In this document: piece by piece, positions 1-7,986 of the stretch
Layout: every line of letters starts with the position of its first letter
How positions within the stretch are numbered: the first letter of the stretch is position 1
Source: Lachnospiraceae bacterium
GTDB lineage: Bacteria; Bacillota; Clostridia; Lachnospirales; Lachnospiraceae
Direction of reading: 5' to 3'
Assembly: GCA_024682835.1 (NCBI GenBank)
Contig: JAIKYU010000076.1
Coordinates: forward strand, 1-64,000
Length of the DNA stretch: 64,000 nucleotides
Position numbers and translations under genes: made by a program
The notes under the pieces: model-generated
Databases searched by the model: none
Seen by the model: the letters and a program-made list of their open reading frames with translations, nothing else
What the model was told of the DNA's origin: nothing

Positions 1-40
1 GATCCTTTGTAGAAACTCTGATATAACCGAATTTTTTCAT
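1..40 (-). CDS. Serine recombinase (resolvase/invertase), N-terminus only
   Basis: Only 13 codons lie inside the window, reading MKKFGYIRVSTKD before the edge. The Y-x-R-V-S-T motif is the hallmark N-terminus of serine recombinases; its serine (residue 10) would form the covalent phosphoserine-DNA link. A perfect AGGAGG (45-50) lies 4 bases upstream of the ATG, so the start is secure. Family members cut and rejoin DNA at res, inversion or attachment sites. Whether this is a small resolvase or a large integrase cannot be decided from the visible part. The neighbours are a gene remnant and a decayed toxin-antitoxin pair, which fits the edge of a mobile or formerly mobile segment. Confidence 0.8.
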   Translation of the reverse strand, partial: MKKFGYIRVSTKD

Positions 41-84
41 GTCAGCCTCCTTTACGATAATGATTGATAACTATCTAAAGTAGG

Positions 85-315
85 CTACATACCACTTCTT
101 CCGCAATATGCAACATGAAACAATCCCGCGTCGAATTCATAGTCCCCGGTGCCCTGTGTACTCTCAGTCTTTTTGTTTTCAAAGATTCCATAGATATCCC
201 GGTCAACTATCTCGTCATAATAAGACGCGATTCTTCGAAATAGGCGGTTGTTGTTTGGCGGATGACTATTTGATATACTATATTTGATATAGGATTGTGG
301 ATCGCGCGAATCTAT
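85..315 (-). pseudogene. Possible C-terminal gene remnant of unknown family
   Basis: This is a 76-codon stop-free frame without any ATG, GTG or TTG start at its upstream end, where an in-frame TAA sits at 316-318. It ends in TAG at 85-87. The translation has a protein-like composition (for example ASYYDEIVDRDIYGIFE and GDYEFDAGLFHVAY) but I do not recognise the family. It lies on the same strand as, and just upstream of, the recombinase. An open frame of this length could arise by chance, so the call rests on composition and on the decayed neighbourhood. Confidence 0.3.
251..279 (+). promoter_or_regulatory. Promoter of the retropepsin-like gene pair
   Basis: TTGTTT (251-256), a 17-base spacer and TATACT (274-279) precede the ATG at 348 by about 70 bases. 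The region also contains a direct repeat, TATTTGATATA at 267-277 and again at 281-291 (14-base period), which could be an operator. It overlaps the putative minus-strand remnant, so the repeat may simply be inherited sequence. Confidence 0.4.
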
Positions 316-347
316 TTACGATGCTATTGCGATAAAGGAGGTGCGTT

Positions 348-590
348 ATGCAGGCTGAAAAAGAGTATACATGGAGTGAATTACAGCAGGCATATCCGGA
401 GGAGTGGTGTGCTCTTATAGATGTTGTGCTCGGAGATGATCGCCACGTTCCTTTTCAGACAGCGCACTTGATCTTTCACGGTGGCCGTGATGAGGCGAGC
501 GATAGCCTTATTGATTCCCGAAATGGAAGTAAAATGCTGATATGCACTAATACGGAACCGGTCATATCCATGGGGGGAGTTCTGGTATGA
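348..590 (+). CDS. Small acidic protein paired with a retropepsin-like protease
   Basis: This 80-residue protein has no signal peptide or membrane segment. It starts at an ATG with AAAGGAGG 5 bases upstream. The N-terminal half (TWSELQQAYPEEWCALIDV, residues 8-26) resembles, from memory, small proteins that precede retropepsin-like genes in other bacteria; I cannot assign a domain. Its TGA overlaps the next gene's ATG (ATGA, 587-590), so the two are translationally coupled. The protein may be a partner or substrate of the protease, but that is inference. The locus appears more AT-rich than the rest of the window, consistent with acquisition by transfer. Confidence 0.7.
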   Translation: MQAEKEYTWSELQQAYPEEWCALIDVVLGDDRHVPFQTAHLIFHGGRDEASDSLIDSRNGSKMLICTNTEPVISMGGVLV

Positions 591-1060
591 TGGCATCAAT
601 CATATCACTTCCGTTAGAGATGATGTGGAAAAATAGTCCGGTGGTGCGTCTGTCGTTTGCTGACACGTCGTTTTTTGCCATGATGGACAGTGGAACCATG
701 ATGCCGATGTATTTCGGCAATCAGAATGTGTTGGAAAAGGTCCTGAATGGCCGCGTGCTGGATGAAGAGGTGACCTTGAGAGGGGCCAATGGAAAAACCG
801 CATCTTATCGTGTAGTTGCCTGTTCTGTCATTGTAGATAAAACGACTTTCCCCAATATGAAGATGGCGTGGTTGCCTGATTCGGATTTCCAGTTCCAGTT
901 CCTTCTGAGCTACACGATGTTCCGGGATTGTCGGATTATTCTTGATGACATGAACGGTCAATTCGAAGTCTATGCGGAGCAGGTGGCAGATATGTACTTA
1001 AGAACACCCTATATTGTTAAGGGAAACGGAAATACATATTCGTTGTGCACAAACATGTGA
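587..1060 (+). CDS. Retropepsin-like aspartic protease domain protein
   Basis: This 157-residue protein carries the pattern of a single-domain, retroviral-type aspartic protease. A hydrophobic strand leads into FAMMDSGTMMP, with the catalytic Asp at residue 34 in a D-S-G-T motif. A GANGKTASYR segment follows at the position of the flap, and the closing strand LLSYTMFRDCRIILDDMNG matches the usual I-L-G-hydrophobic-F-L...LD..NG ending. Such enzymes work as dimers, each chain giving one Asp. There is no signal peptide, so it should act in the cytoplasm. It is coupled by ATGA to the 80-residue gene upstream. A second ATG (590) is an alternative start. Substrate and role are unknown. Confidence 0.65.
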   Translation: MMASIISLPLEMMWKNSPVVRLSFADTSFFAMMDSGTMMPMYFGNQNVLEKVLNGRVLDEEVTLRGANGKTASYRVVACSVIVDKTTFPNMKMAWLPDSDFQFQFLLSYTMFRDCRIILDDMNGQFEVYAEQVADMYLRTPYIVKGNGNTYSLCTNM

Positions 1061-1073
1061 ACGTGAACCAGTT

Positions 1074-1156
1074 TACCTTCACAGTGGCAGAATCCTGGTT
1101 CCTGGTGAGCAGAGCCGACACGAAACATTCGTGTCTATTACGGCATAGCACTTCAT
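1074..1156 (-). pseudogene. PIN-family toxin remnant, frameshifted and truncated
   Basis: The ATG at 1156-1154 overlaps the antitoxin's TGA (ATGA), the standard toxin-antitoxin layout. The first 11 codons read MKCYAVIDTNV, the beta-1 strand and catalytic Asp of a PIN domain. The match then continues in another frame as FVSALLTRNQDSATVKV, the usual next segment of the TA-associated PIN family. The jump sits in a T run (GTTTCG), so loss of one T explains it. After TVKV the similarity stops and the frame runs into unrelated sequence, so most of the toxin is missing. The result is a dead RNase-type toxin beside a still intact antitoxin. Confidence 0.7.
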
Positions 1157-1488
1157 GCCGTCGTCTTCGGGGCTTTTCTTGCCTTCTTCTCCACCCTTGA
1201 CGCCGCGATCTCTGCATTGATCTCGTCGAGCGTCATCTCCGGCAGGTCGGCTGCCCACTCCCGAAGTTCATAAAATGCTTTTAGCGCTTCCTCCCTTGTC
1301 ATCGGCTTTTTCTCCTGCTGTATATCAGGAAGCCTTGTCGGAAAAGGAATTCCCCTCACAATTTCCATCTGCTTCATACACATGCGGAGCACCGTTGTAA
1401 GGTCTATTCCTAATGAATCGCATATCGACGTGGTATTCTGCTTTAATTCTTTGTCTACCCGGAATTGGACCAATGTCTGTTCAGCCAT
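1153..1488 (-). CDS. RelB/DinJ-family antitoxin, orphaned
   Basis: This 111-residue protein has a ribbon-helix-helix N-terminus (VQFRVDKELKQNTTSICDSLG, then LTTVLRMCMKQM) typical of RelB/DinJ antitoxins. The C-terminal tail, with TREEALKAFYELREWAADLP and TLDEINAEIAASR, is the part that normally wraps the toxin. The start at 1488 has GGGAGGGG 9 bases upstream; an ATG 12 codons earlier lacks a site of this kind. The intended toxin is the frameshifted PIN remnant that overlaps its stop. RelB-type antitoxins repress their own promoter, and a palindrome sits over the predicted -10. With the toxin dead it may persist as an anti-addiction protein or simply be decaying. Confidence 0.8.
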   Translation of the reverse strand: MAEQTLVQFRVDKELKQNTTSICDSLGIDLTTVLRMCMKQMEIVRGIPFPTRLPDIQQEKKPMTREEALKAFYELREWAADLPEMTLDEINAEIAASRVEKKARKAPKTTA

Positions 1489-1540
1489 AGCGGTCAGCCC
1501 CTCCCGTTCCAATGCTGAGTCCATTCATTTGTATGTCTTT

Positions 1541-1575
1541 TGCATTGTGATATAACATAATGCATAAATCGTCAA
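1541..1575 (-). promoter_or_regulatory. Promoter and palindromic operator of the antitoxin gene
   Basis: On the minus strand TTGACG (1570-1575), a 17-base spacer and TATCAC (1547-1552) form a promoter. A 24-base imperfect palindrome at 1541-1564, with outer arms TGCATT and AATGCA and 10 of 12 positions matching between halves, covers the -10 and most of the spacer. The placement suits repression by a ribbon-helix-helix antitoxin. Confidence 0.5.
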
Positions 1576-1599
1576 GTATCGTCAGGTACGTATCCGTGC

Positions 1600-1630
1600 G
1601 GAAGCACCGGCCAAGCAACCGGGCGCTTCC
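1600..1630 (-). terminator. Hairpin after the O-antigen-ligase gene, weak terminator
   Basis: GGAAGC..CCGG pairs with CCGG.GCTTCC around an 8-base loop, starting one base past the stop codon of the ligase-like gene. No T run follows on the minus strand, so it may only stabilise the 3' end. Confidence 0.3.
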
Positions 1631-1631
1631 T

Positions 1632-3413
1632 CTACTCCCACGTAAAGACCGGCACATCCCGCAGTCGAAACGCCAGCGGATCTGTCGTTTCTTCAAGCTG
1701 TGCAAGCTGCGTACGAAGCGACTCCCGCCGTTCCAAAGCCTCCCGCTGCAGATCCTGATCACCAGAAAGAACCGCCTGATCCGCAATCTGAAGAAGCATT
1801 TCGTCATACGCACGATATTCCCGCACATCATAGCGGCGGATCGCGATCATGCGGTCCATCTCCTCCATGGCCGTTCTGCCGTCTCCCTTCAGGAAGGCGA
1901 CGTAACCCAGATTCTTATAGGCGGCACCGATGTAGACATTGTGCGAAAGCAGCGCCTCCGCAAGAACCTGCGCCCTTTCCTGCGTCTCGGCCGTATTCAG
2001 CAGTTCCAGCTCTGCCTGCGTCTCATGGGGCAGCCAGTACAGACACCGCTCGCAATCATGAAGCCGCAGCGCCGTGAACGGAATCAGCAGACAGCCAAAG
2101 ACCAGAAAGGCACCCGCCAGTTCGATACGGATTTCCCACAGCTGCGATTTTGTCGCTCTTTTGAGCCTCGCCCGATCCTGATCCCCACTGCCCGGATCCA
2201 GACAGAGAATCAGCAGAAAAAGCAGGGAAAGATACTGAAAATGAAAATCCGCAAACGCCGACACAAGCATCAGAACAAGCAGTTCCTTCTGCAGGGCCGA
2301 CTGTCTGCCGCGCAGAATCTGACAGATCAGGTAGCCTGCCAGTGCAAGCGCCGGAACAATCCCGTAGTCTAACGCCGTCTGGAGATAATCGTTGTGAACA
2401 TAACGCGTCGTGTAAACCCCGTGCTGAAAGACAGGCTGCAGGTAGTAGTAGCCGGACGCGCCCAGGCCGAAGGGTCTGCGGACAAGCAGCCTGACCGCAT
2501 CCTTCCAGTAAAGAAGACGGCCGAGAATCGTGCTGTCTGCCGTAAAAAACGTTGTGATTCTGCCGATATTCTGCGTGCTTCCGCCGAGGCCGACAAACAG
2601 AAGGATCAGCAGGAATGCGCCCATGACAGCTGCGACAGCAAGCATCCCTTCCCGCTTTCCCCGCCGGAAACCGGTAACCGGAATCCACAGCAGGAACAGC
2701 AGCAGCATGCTCCGGCTCCCGGTCATCAAAAGGCCCGCAAGCAGCACCCCCGCGGGAAAAACAAATCGAAACAGCACGGCAGACCGTCTGCGGTTCGCGG
2801 CTCCCTTTCCGCCTTTTTCCCAGTCTCGGTATAAAATGACCAGTCCCAGAAGAAGAAACAGTGCGCAGGTATTGGCATACTGAAAGGTGCCGCCCAGCCG
2901 GTCCGCCCGCCAGAACAATGCTTTCGCAGGTTCAAAGAAAAAGGAAAGTCCTGCGGTCAGTGTGACCGCCGTCCCCAGAAAGGGGACAAAAGACAGAATC
3001 TCCGCTTTCTCCCGATCCGTGAGCAGAAAGCACAGATACAGCCACACCAGACAGGGGGCAAGTCGCATACTTCCGACCAGATTCATCGGTGCATCCACGC
3101 TCCACACCGTGACCATCCAGGTGTAGAGGAGAAACAGAACCGGAATCAGCAGCTTGACATTGAGGCGACGGATCACGCCCGTTTTCCCGCCGCCGGATCC
3201 CGCGCTGTCATAGTGCGTTGCGCATAGGCACCGTTCCCTGCTCCGCAGAAAGAGAAACGCCGCTATGACCGCGATCAGCCCGGAGGTCATGGCAGCGTAT
3301 TCATAGAAGCCTCCGGAGAGGACAACAACCGAAGAAAATGCAGCCGCGGCAGCAAGAACAGGCAGCTTCTCCGTTCCGCCGATCGTCCACTTCCGCGATC
3401 CTCCTTTGCTCAA
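1632..3413 (-). CDS. O-antigen ligase/polymerase-like membrane protein with C-terminal repeats
   Basis: This 593-residue protein has about ten hydrophobic segments over residues 15-440 and then a soluble tail. The periplasmic-loop motif RYVHNDYLQTALDYG is the signature of the Wzy_C/O-antigen-ligase family, which polymerises or transfers undecaprenyl-linked glycans at the outer face of the membrane. The tail (from about residue 460) is helical and TPR-like, including NVYIGAAYKNLGYVAFLKGD. It starts with TTG overlapping the TGA of the diguanylate cyclase (TTGA), so it is third in an AgcS-DGC-ligase operon. Lipid-linked glycan ligase and polymerase cannot be told apart here. The placement away from the glycosyltransferase operon at 46-58 kb is notable. 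Confidence 0.8.
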   Translation of the reverse strand: MSKGGSRKWTIGGTEKLPVLAAAAAFSSVVVLSGGFYEYAAMTSGLIAVIAAFLFLRSRERCLCATHYDSAGSGGGKTGVIRRLNVKLLIPVLFLLYTWMVTVWSVDAPMNLVGSMRLAPCLVWLYLCFLLTDREKAEILSFVPFLGTAVTLTAGLSFFFEPAKALFWRADRLGGTFQYANTCALFLLLGLVILYRDWEKGGKGAANRRRSAVLFRFVFPAGVLLAGLLMTGSRSMLLLFLLWIPVTGFRRGKREGMLAVAAVMGAFLLILLFVGLGGSTQNIGRITTFFTADSTILGRLLYWKDAVRLLVRRPFGLGASGYYYLQPVFQHGVYTTRYVHNDYLQTALDYGIVPALALAGYLICQILRGRQSALQKELLVLMLVSAFADFHFQYLSLLFLLILCLDPGSGDQDRARLKRATKSQLWEIRIELAGAFLVFGCLLIPFTALRLHDCERCLYWLPHETQAELELLNTAETQERAQVLAEALLSHNVYIGAAYKNLGYVAFLKGDGRTAMEEMDRMIAIRRYDVREYRAYDEMLLQIADQAVLSGDQDLQREALERRESLRTQLAQLEETTDPLAFRLRDVPVFTWE

Positions 3414-4873
3414 TCTTCTCTGACCGCCTTCATTTTCTTTTTGTTCTCATACATATTGTGGTCGGCTCGCTTGAACACATCTTCCACATGATGATCCTGG
3501 TCGGGATCAAACGCGGACCAGCCGATTGCCGCCGACACCTGTTCCCACGGCTCCAGGGATTTGTCATTCTTTCCGCTTTCAAGGACTCTTTCAAATTCCG
3601 CAATCTTCTCATCGATCACCCCGAAATCATCATTTGCAAGAACGATCACAAACTCGTCCCCTCCGATCCGAAACACCGGAGAATGGGAAAAGACCCGGCA
3701 GACAATGGCACATATCTTGACAATCGCCTGATTCCCCTTCTCATGTCCGAAGGTATCATTAATGCGTTTCAGGAAATTCAGATCCACCACGCCGATGCCG
3801 AAATCCCTGAAGTCCTCCGACTTCATCCGCCATTCGATCCTTTTCACCTCTTCGTCATAGGCATGCCGGTTTCGAATGCCGGTCAGCGAATCCCTTTCCG
3901 CCTGTCTGGTCATCTCCATGGCTTTTTTGTGGGCAACGGCAGCATCATCCCTCGCGGAGAGCGCATTCACCAGATAGTTTCTCATATCGTGAGAGAGACG
4001 GACGATCGCCCCGGAAAGAGATTTCAGTTCGTTTTTCGTCCGGATATCCGGCATATCGATGACCAGTGCATTCGGATCGGTCTGACCGTGACTGCGATCC
4101 GCAAGCTCCACAACCTTCGTCTCAATCAGCTGGATGGGATCCGTGATCGCGTGTCTGGTCCATGTGAGGAAAAGAACCATAAACAGAATACCGACCACCA
4201 CTATGATCAGAACACAGGCCACCAGATGGTTTCTGATCACATTCCGGATCTCGGTGACAGACACATCCACACAAAGCTCGGCGAAATAATTCCCATCCGA
4301 ATCATACAACGACAGAATTCCGGTATAATCGCTCCCCCATCGATCCGCCCATTCCTCGAAAAACGTGATCTCATCACCCAGATCCTTTGCGTTGTAATAC
4401 TTGGCCGCCGTCTCAGGCGTGTAATCCGTTCCTGTCAGCCCGCCCAGTGTGACCTCGTTTTCCGGAATATAGTTCTTCTCATAGGTGCTCATTCCGGCAA
4501 TGATATTCATGATATTGTCTTCCGGATTCGTGTTCAGTGGATCAATCACATAGATGAAATCGATGTTGTGCGTGTCCTTGATCTGATCAAAGAGCACCTG
4601 CGTTTCCAGATATTTCTGTGATTTTTCCCCTTTCGCGAGGCACTCCTTCATGTCATCCACGTCAATATTCGCGGCGGCATATCTCAGCAGGTCGGTGATG
4701 TAATCTCTGTAGCGCTGATACAGGGCATTGCGATAGCTGAAGTAGTTTACCACCGACAAAAAGGCACACAGCACCGCAATAAACAGAATGCAGCGGAACA
4801 GGATGCTTTTTTTCAGAGGCACCCGCTTTTCCTCCCGACCGTTACTCTCTGTTCCCGAATGATTCCCATTCAT
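3410..4873 (-). CDS. Membrane-bound diguanylate cyclase (GGDEF)
   Basis: This 487-residue protein has a TM helix at about 24-45, an extracytoplasmic sensor region, a second TM at about 217-238, a HAMP-like linker, and a GGDEF domain from about residue 326. The active-site motif R-I-G-G-D-E-F is intact at 402-408, so it should make cyclic di-GMP from two GTP. No RxxD inhibitory site is seen just before the motif, suggesting weak product inhibition. The sensor ligand is unknown. It starts 3 bases after the AgcS stop, with AGGA upstream, and overlaps the ligase-like gene downstream. This ties second-messenger synthesis to amino-acid uptake and a surface-glycan enzyme. Confidence 0.92.
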   Translation of the reverse strand: MNGNHSGTESNGREEKRVPLKKSILFRCILFIAVLCAFLSVVNYFSYRNALYQRYRDYITDLLRYAAANIDVDDMKECLAKGEKSQKYLETQVLFDQIKDTHNIDFIYVIDPLNTNPEDNIMNIIAGMSTYEKNYIPENEVTLGGLTGTDYTPETAAKYYNAKDLGDEITFFEEWADRWGSDYTGILSLYDSDGNYFAELCVDVSVTEIRNVIRNHLVACVLIIVVVGILFMVLFLTWTRHAITDPIQLIETKVVELADRSHGQTDPNALVIDMPDIRTKNELKSLSGAIVRLSHDMRNYLVNALSARDDAAVAHKKAMEMTRQAERDSLTGIRNRHAYDEEVKRIEWRMKSEDFRDFGIGVVDLNFLKRINDTFGHEKGNQAIVKICAIVCRVFSHSPVFRIGGDEFVIVLANDDFGVIDEKIAEFERVLESGKNDKSLEPWEQVSAAIGWSAFDPDQDHHVEDVFKRADHNMYENKKKMKAVRED

Positions 4874-4876
4874 CGC

Positions 4877-6445
4877 TCAGTCCTCCCCTGTTTCAAGGAT
4901 CACCCGCGCATTTTCCGCCTGAATCGCAGAATCATAGGAAAGCATCGGTTCCAGCTTTTCACCGTGAATTCTCCGGCGCACATAGTTGTTCGTGAGCCGC
5001 ATGACCAACGGACTCATCGCCAGCACACCGATCAGGTTCGGAATCATCATGAGACCGTTAAAGGTGTCAGAGATATCCCATGCGATGGAGGAGGTCATCA
5101 GCGCGCCGGACAGAATCATGATCACAAACACGAATTTGTACACCTTTGTCACCACGGGTGCCTTCGCCCCGGCCAGATACTCCACCGCTTTGGCACCATA
5201 GTGCGACCAGCCGAGAATTGTGGTAAAGGCAAACAGAAGAATGGCGATGGCCACAAAATATCTGCCGTACTCCAAGCGGCCGATCCTGAAGATCGTGTTG
5301 AACGCCTCCGCCACCAGCGTGGCATCACTTCCGGTCACTGCTGTCCCCGTGTTTAAATCCACCACGCCGGAGGTGAGGATCACCAGCGCCGTCATGGTGC
5401 AGACGATGATCGTGTCCATAAACACCTCAAAGATGCCCCACAGTCCCTGCTTTACCGGTTCCCTTACATTGGAGTTGGAATGAACCATGACGGACGAGCC
5501 CAGACCCGCCTCATTGGAAAAGACACCCCGTTTGCAGCCCTGCGTGATGATCGTCTTAAAGGCCACCCCGGTGGCACCGCCCCATGCCGCATTCTTCGTA
5601 AATGCCATGCCGAAAATGTGCGCAAAGGCCGTTCCGATATGAGCCGCATTGGAAAAGATCAGCACAAGCGAACCGATCACATACGCCACCACCATGAAGG
5701 GAATGATTTTTTCTGCAACGATGGCAATCCGCTGCAGACCGCCGATCACGACAACGCCCACCAGCGCCATCAGCACCAGACCGACGAGAAGCATATACAG
5801 GGTCACATCCGTACCGCCGGAGGAGTAGAGCACCACGCCGGAGAGCGGCCGGATATCAAAAGCGGCGGTAAAATTCATCACGATCTTGTTGACCTGCCCC
5901 ATATTGCCGATGCCGAAGGAGGCCAGCGCCGCACAGACGGCGAAGATCACCGCAAGTATGCGTCCCACGGTTTTCATGTTCTTATATCCGCCCAGACCGT
6001 CCTGCAAATAATACATGGCACCGCCAGACCACTCCCCCTGATGATTCTTTCTGCGGTAATAGATCCCCAGGATATTTTCAGAGTAGTTGGTCATCATCCC
6101 GAAGAAGGCGGCTAGCCACATCCAGAAAACCGCGCCCGGGCCGCCGGTGAGAATAGCGGCGGACACCCCGGCAATATTGCCGACGCCGACCGTGGCTGCA
6201 AGCGCCGTGCAAAGCGCCTGAAACTGGGAGATGGAGGCATGCTCCCCGGTATGACTGGTCACCTTGCTGTCAAACAGGGAGCCGATGGTCTTTTTCATCC
6301 AGTGCCTGATGTGTGTCACCTGGAAAAAGCCCGTCAGTACCGTCATCAGAATGCCGGTTGCGATCAGGAGCCAGACACCCACCTGGGTCCACACAAAACC
6401 GTTCACGGCATCATTGATTGTTGTCAGCCTCTCCATAAAGTCCAT
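4877..6445 (-). CDS. Sodium:alanine/glycine symporter (AgcS family)
   Basis: This 522-residue polytopic protein matches AGCS transporters: ALAATVGVGNIAGVSAAIL near residue 85, then FWMWLAAFFGMMTNYSENILG, and GVFSNEAGLGSS, the family's signature loop, near residue 310. The family imports alanine or glycine with Na+. An ATG with GGGGG 8 bases upstream is the start. It heads the operon with the GGDEF protein and the ligase-like gene, with only 3 bases between its stop and the next ATG. The exact substrate is not readable from sequence. Confidence 0.92.
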   Translation of the reverse strand: MDFMERLTTINDAVNGFVWTQVGVWLLIATGILMTVLTGFFQVTHIRHWMKKTIGSLFDSKVTSHTGEHASISQFQALCTALAATVGVGNIAGVSAAILTGGPGAVFWMWLAAFFGMMTNYSENILGIYYRRKNHQGEWSGGAMYYLQDGLGGYKNMKTVGRILAVIFAVCAALASFGIGNMGQVNKIVMNFTAAFDIRPLSGVVLYSSGGTDVTLYMLLVGLVLMALVGVVVIGGLQRIAIVAEKIIPFMVVAYVIGSLVLIFSNAAHIGTAFAHIFGMAFTKNAAWGGATGVAFKTIITQGCKRGVFSNEAGLGSSVMVHSNSNVREPVKQGLWGIFEVFMDTIIVCTMTALVILTSGVVDLNTGTAVTGSDATLVAEAFNTIFRIGRLEYGRYFVAIAILLFAFTTILGWSHYGAKAVEYLAGAKAPVVTKVYKFVFVIMILSGALMTSSIAWDISDTFNGLMMIPNLIGVLAMSPLVMRLTNNYVRRRIHGEKLEPMLSYDSAIQAENARVILETGED

Positions 6446-6501
6446 GCCTCAAATCCCCCTGCCTCCGCGGCGCTGAACCGTATCGATAACCACACCGCTC
6501 C

Positions 6502-6530
6502 ATTATAGCAAAACACCTGCGGGAATACAA
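6502..6530 (-). promoter_or_regulatory. Promoter of the AgcS operon, inside the eno terminator
   Basis: The -10 TATAAT (6502-6507) has an extended TGC in front and TTGTAT (6525-6530) 17 bases upstream. The -35 lies in the loop of the eno terminator hairpin, so the two elements share DNA. Confidence 0.5.
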
Positions 6531-6544
6531 ATCCCACAGGTGTT
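6508..6544 (-). terminator. Rho-independent terminator of eno
   Basis: AACACCTGTGGGA (6532-6544, minus sense) pairs with the arm at 6512-6524 around a short loop, with one mismatch. It is followed on the minus strand by TTTTGC. It lies 34 bases past the eno stop. Confidence 0.7.
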
Positions 6545-6578
6545 CTGTGACTTTCTTAAGCCAGGCATGCGCCGTTTC

Positions 6579-7940
<1,362 letters not shown>

Positions 7941-7942
7941 TC

Positions 7943-7971
7943 ATTTTAAGACCACAGGGCCGTCCTGTCAA
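7943..7971 (-). promoter_or_regulatory. Strong promoter of eno
   Basis: TTGACA (7966-7971), exactly 17 bases, then TAAAAT (7943-7948) on the minus strand. This is close to the sigma-A consensus, as expected for a highly expressed glycolytic gene. The start codon is 66 bases further on. Confidence 0.75.
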
Positions 7972-7986
7972 CGAAAACAGGCGTTA

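Noticed and set aside
1117..1135. Hairpin GACACGAA/TTCGTGTC as a terminator between converging genes
   Set aside because: No T run on either strand, and it lies inside the PIN-toxin remnant where GACACGAA encodes the Asp-Thr-Asn motif.
3338..4621. 427-codon open frame opposite the diguanylate cyclase
   Set aside because: The cyclase motifs are unambiguous on the minus strand; this frame has a shadow composition.
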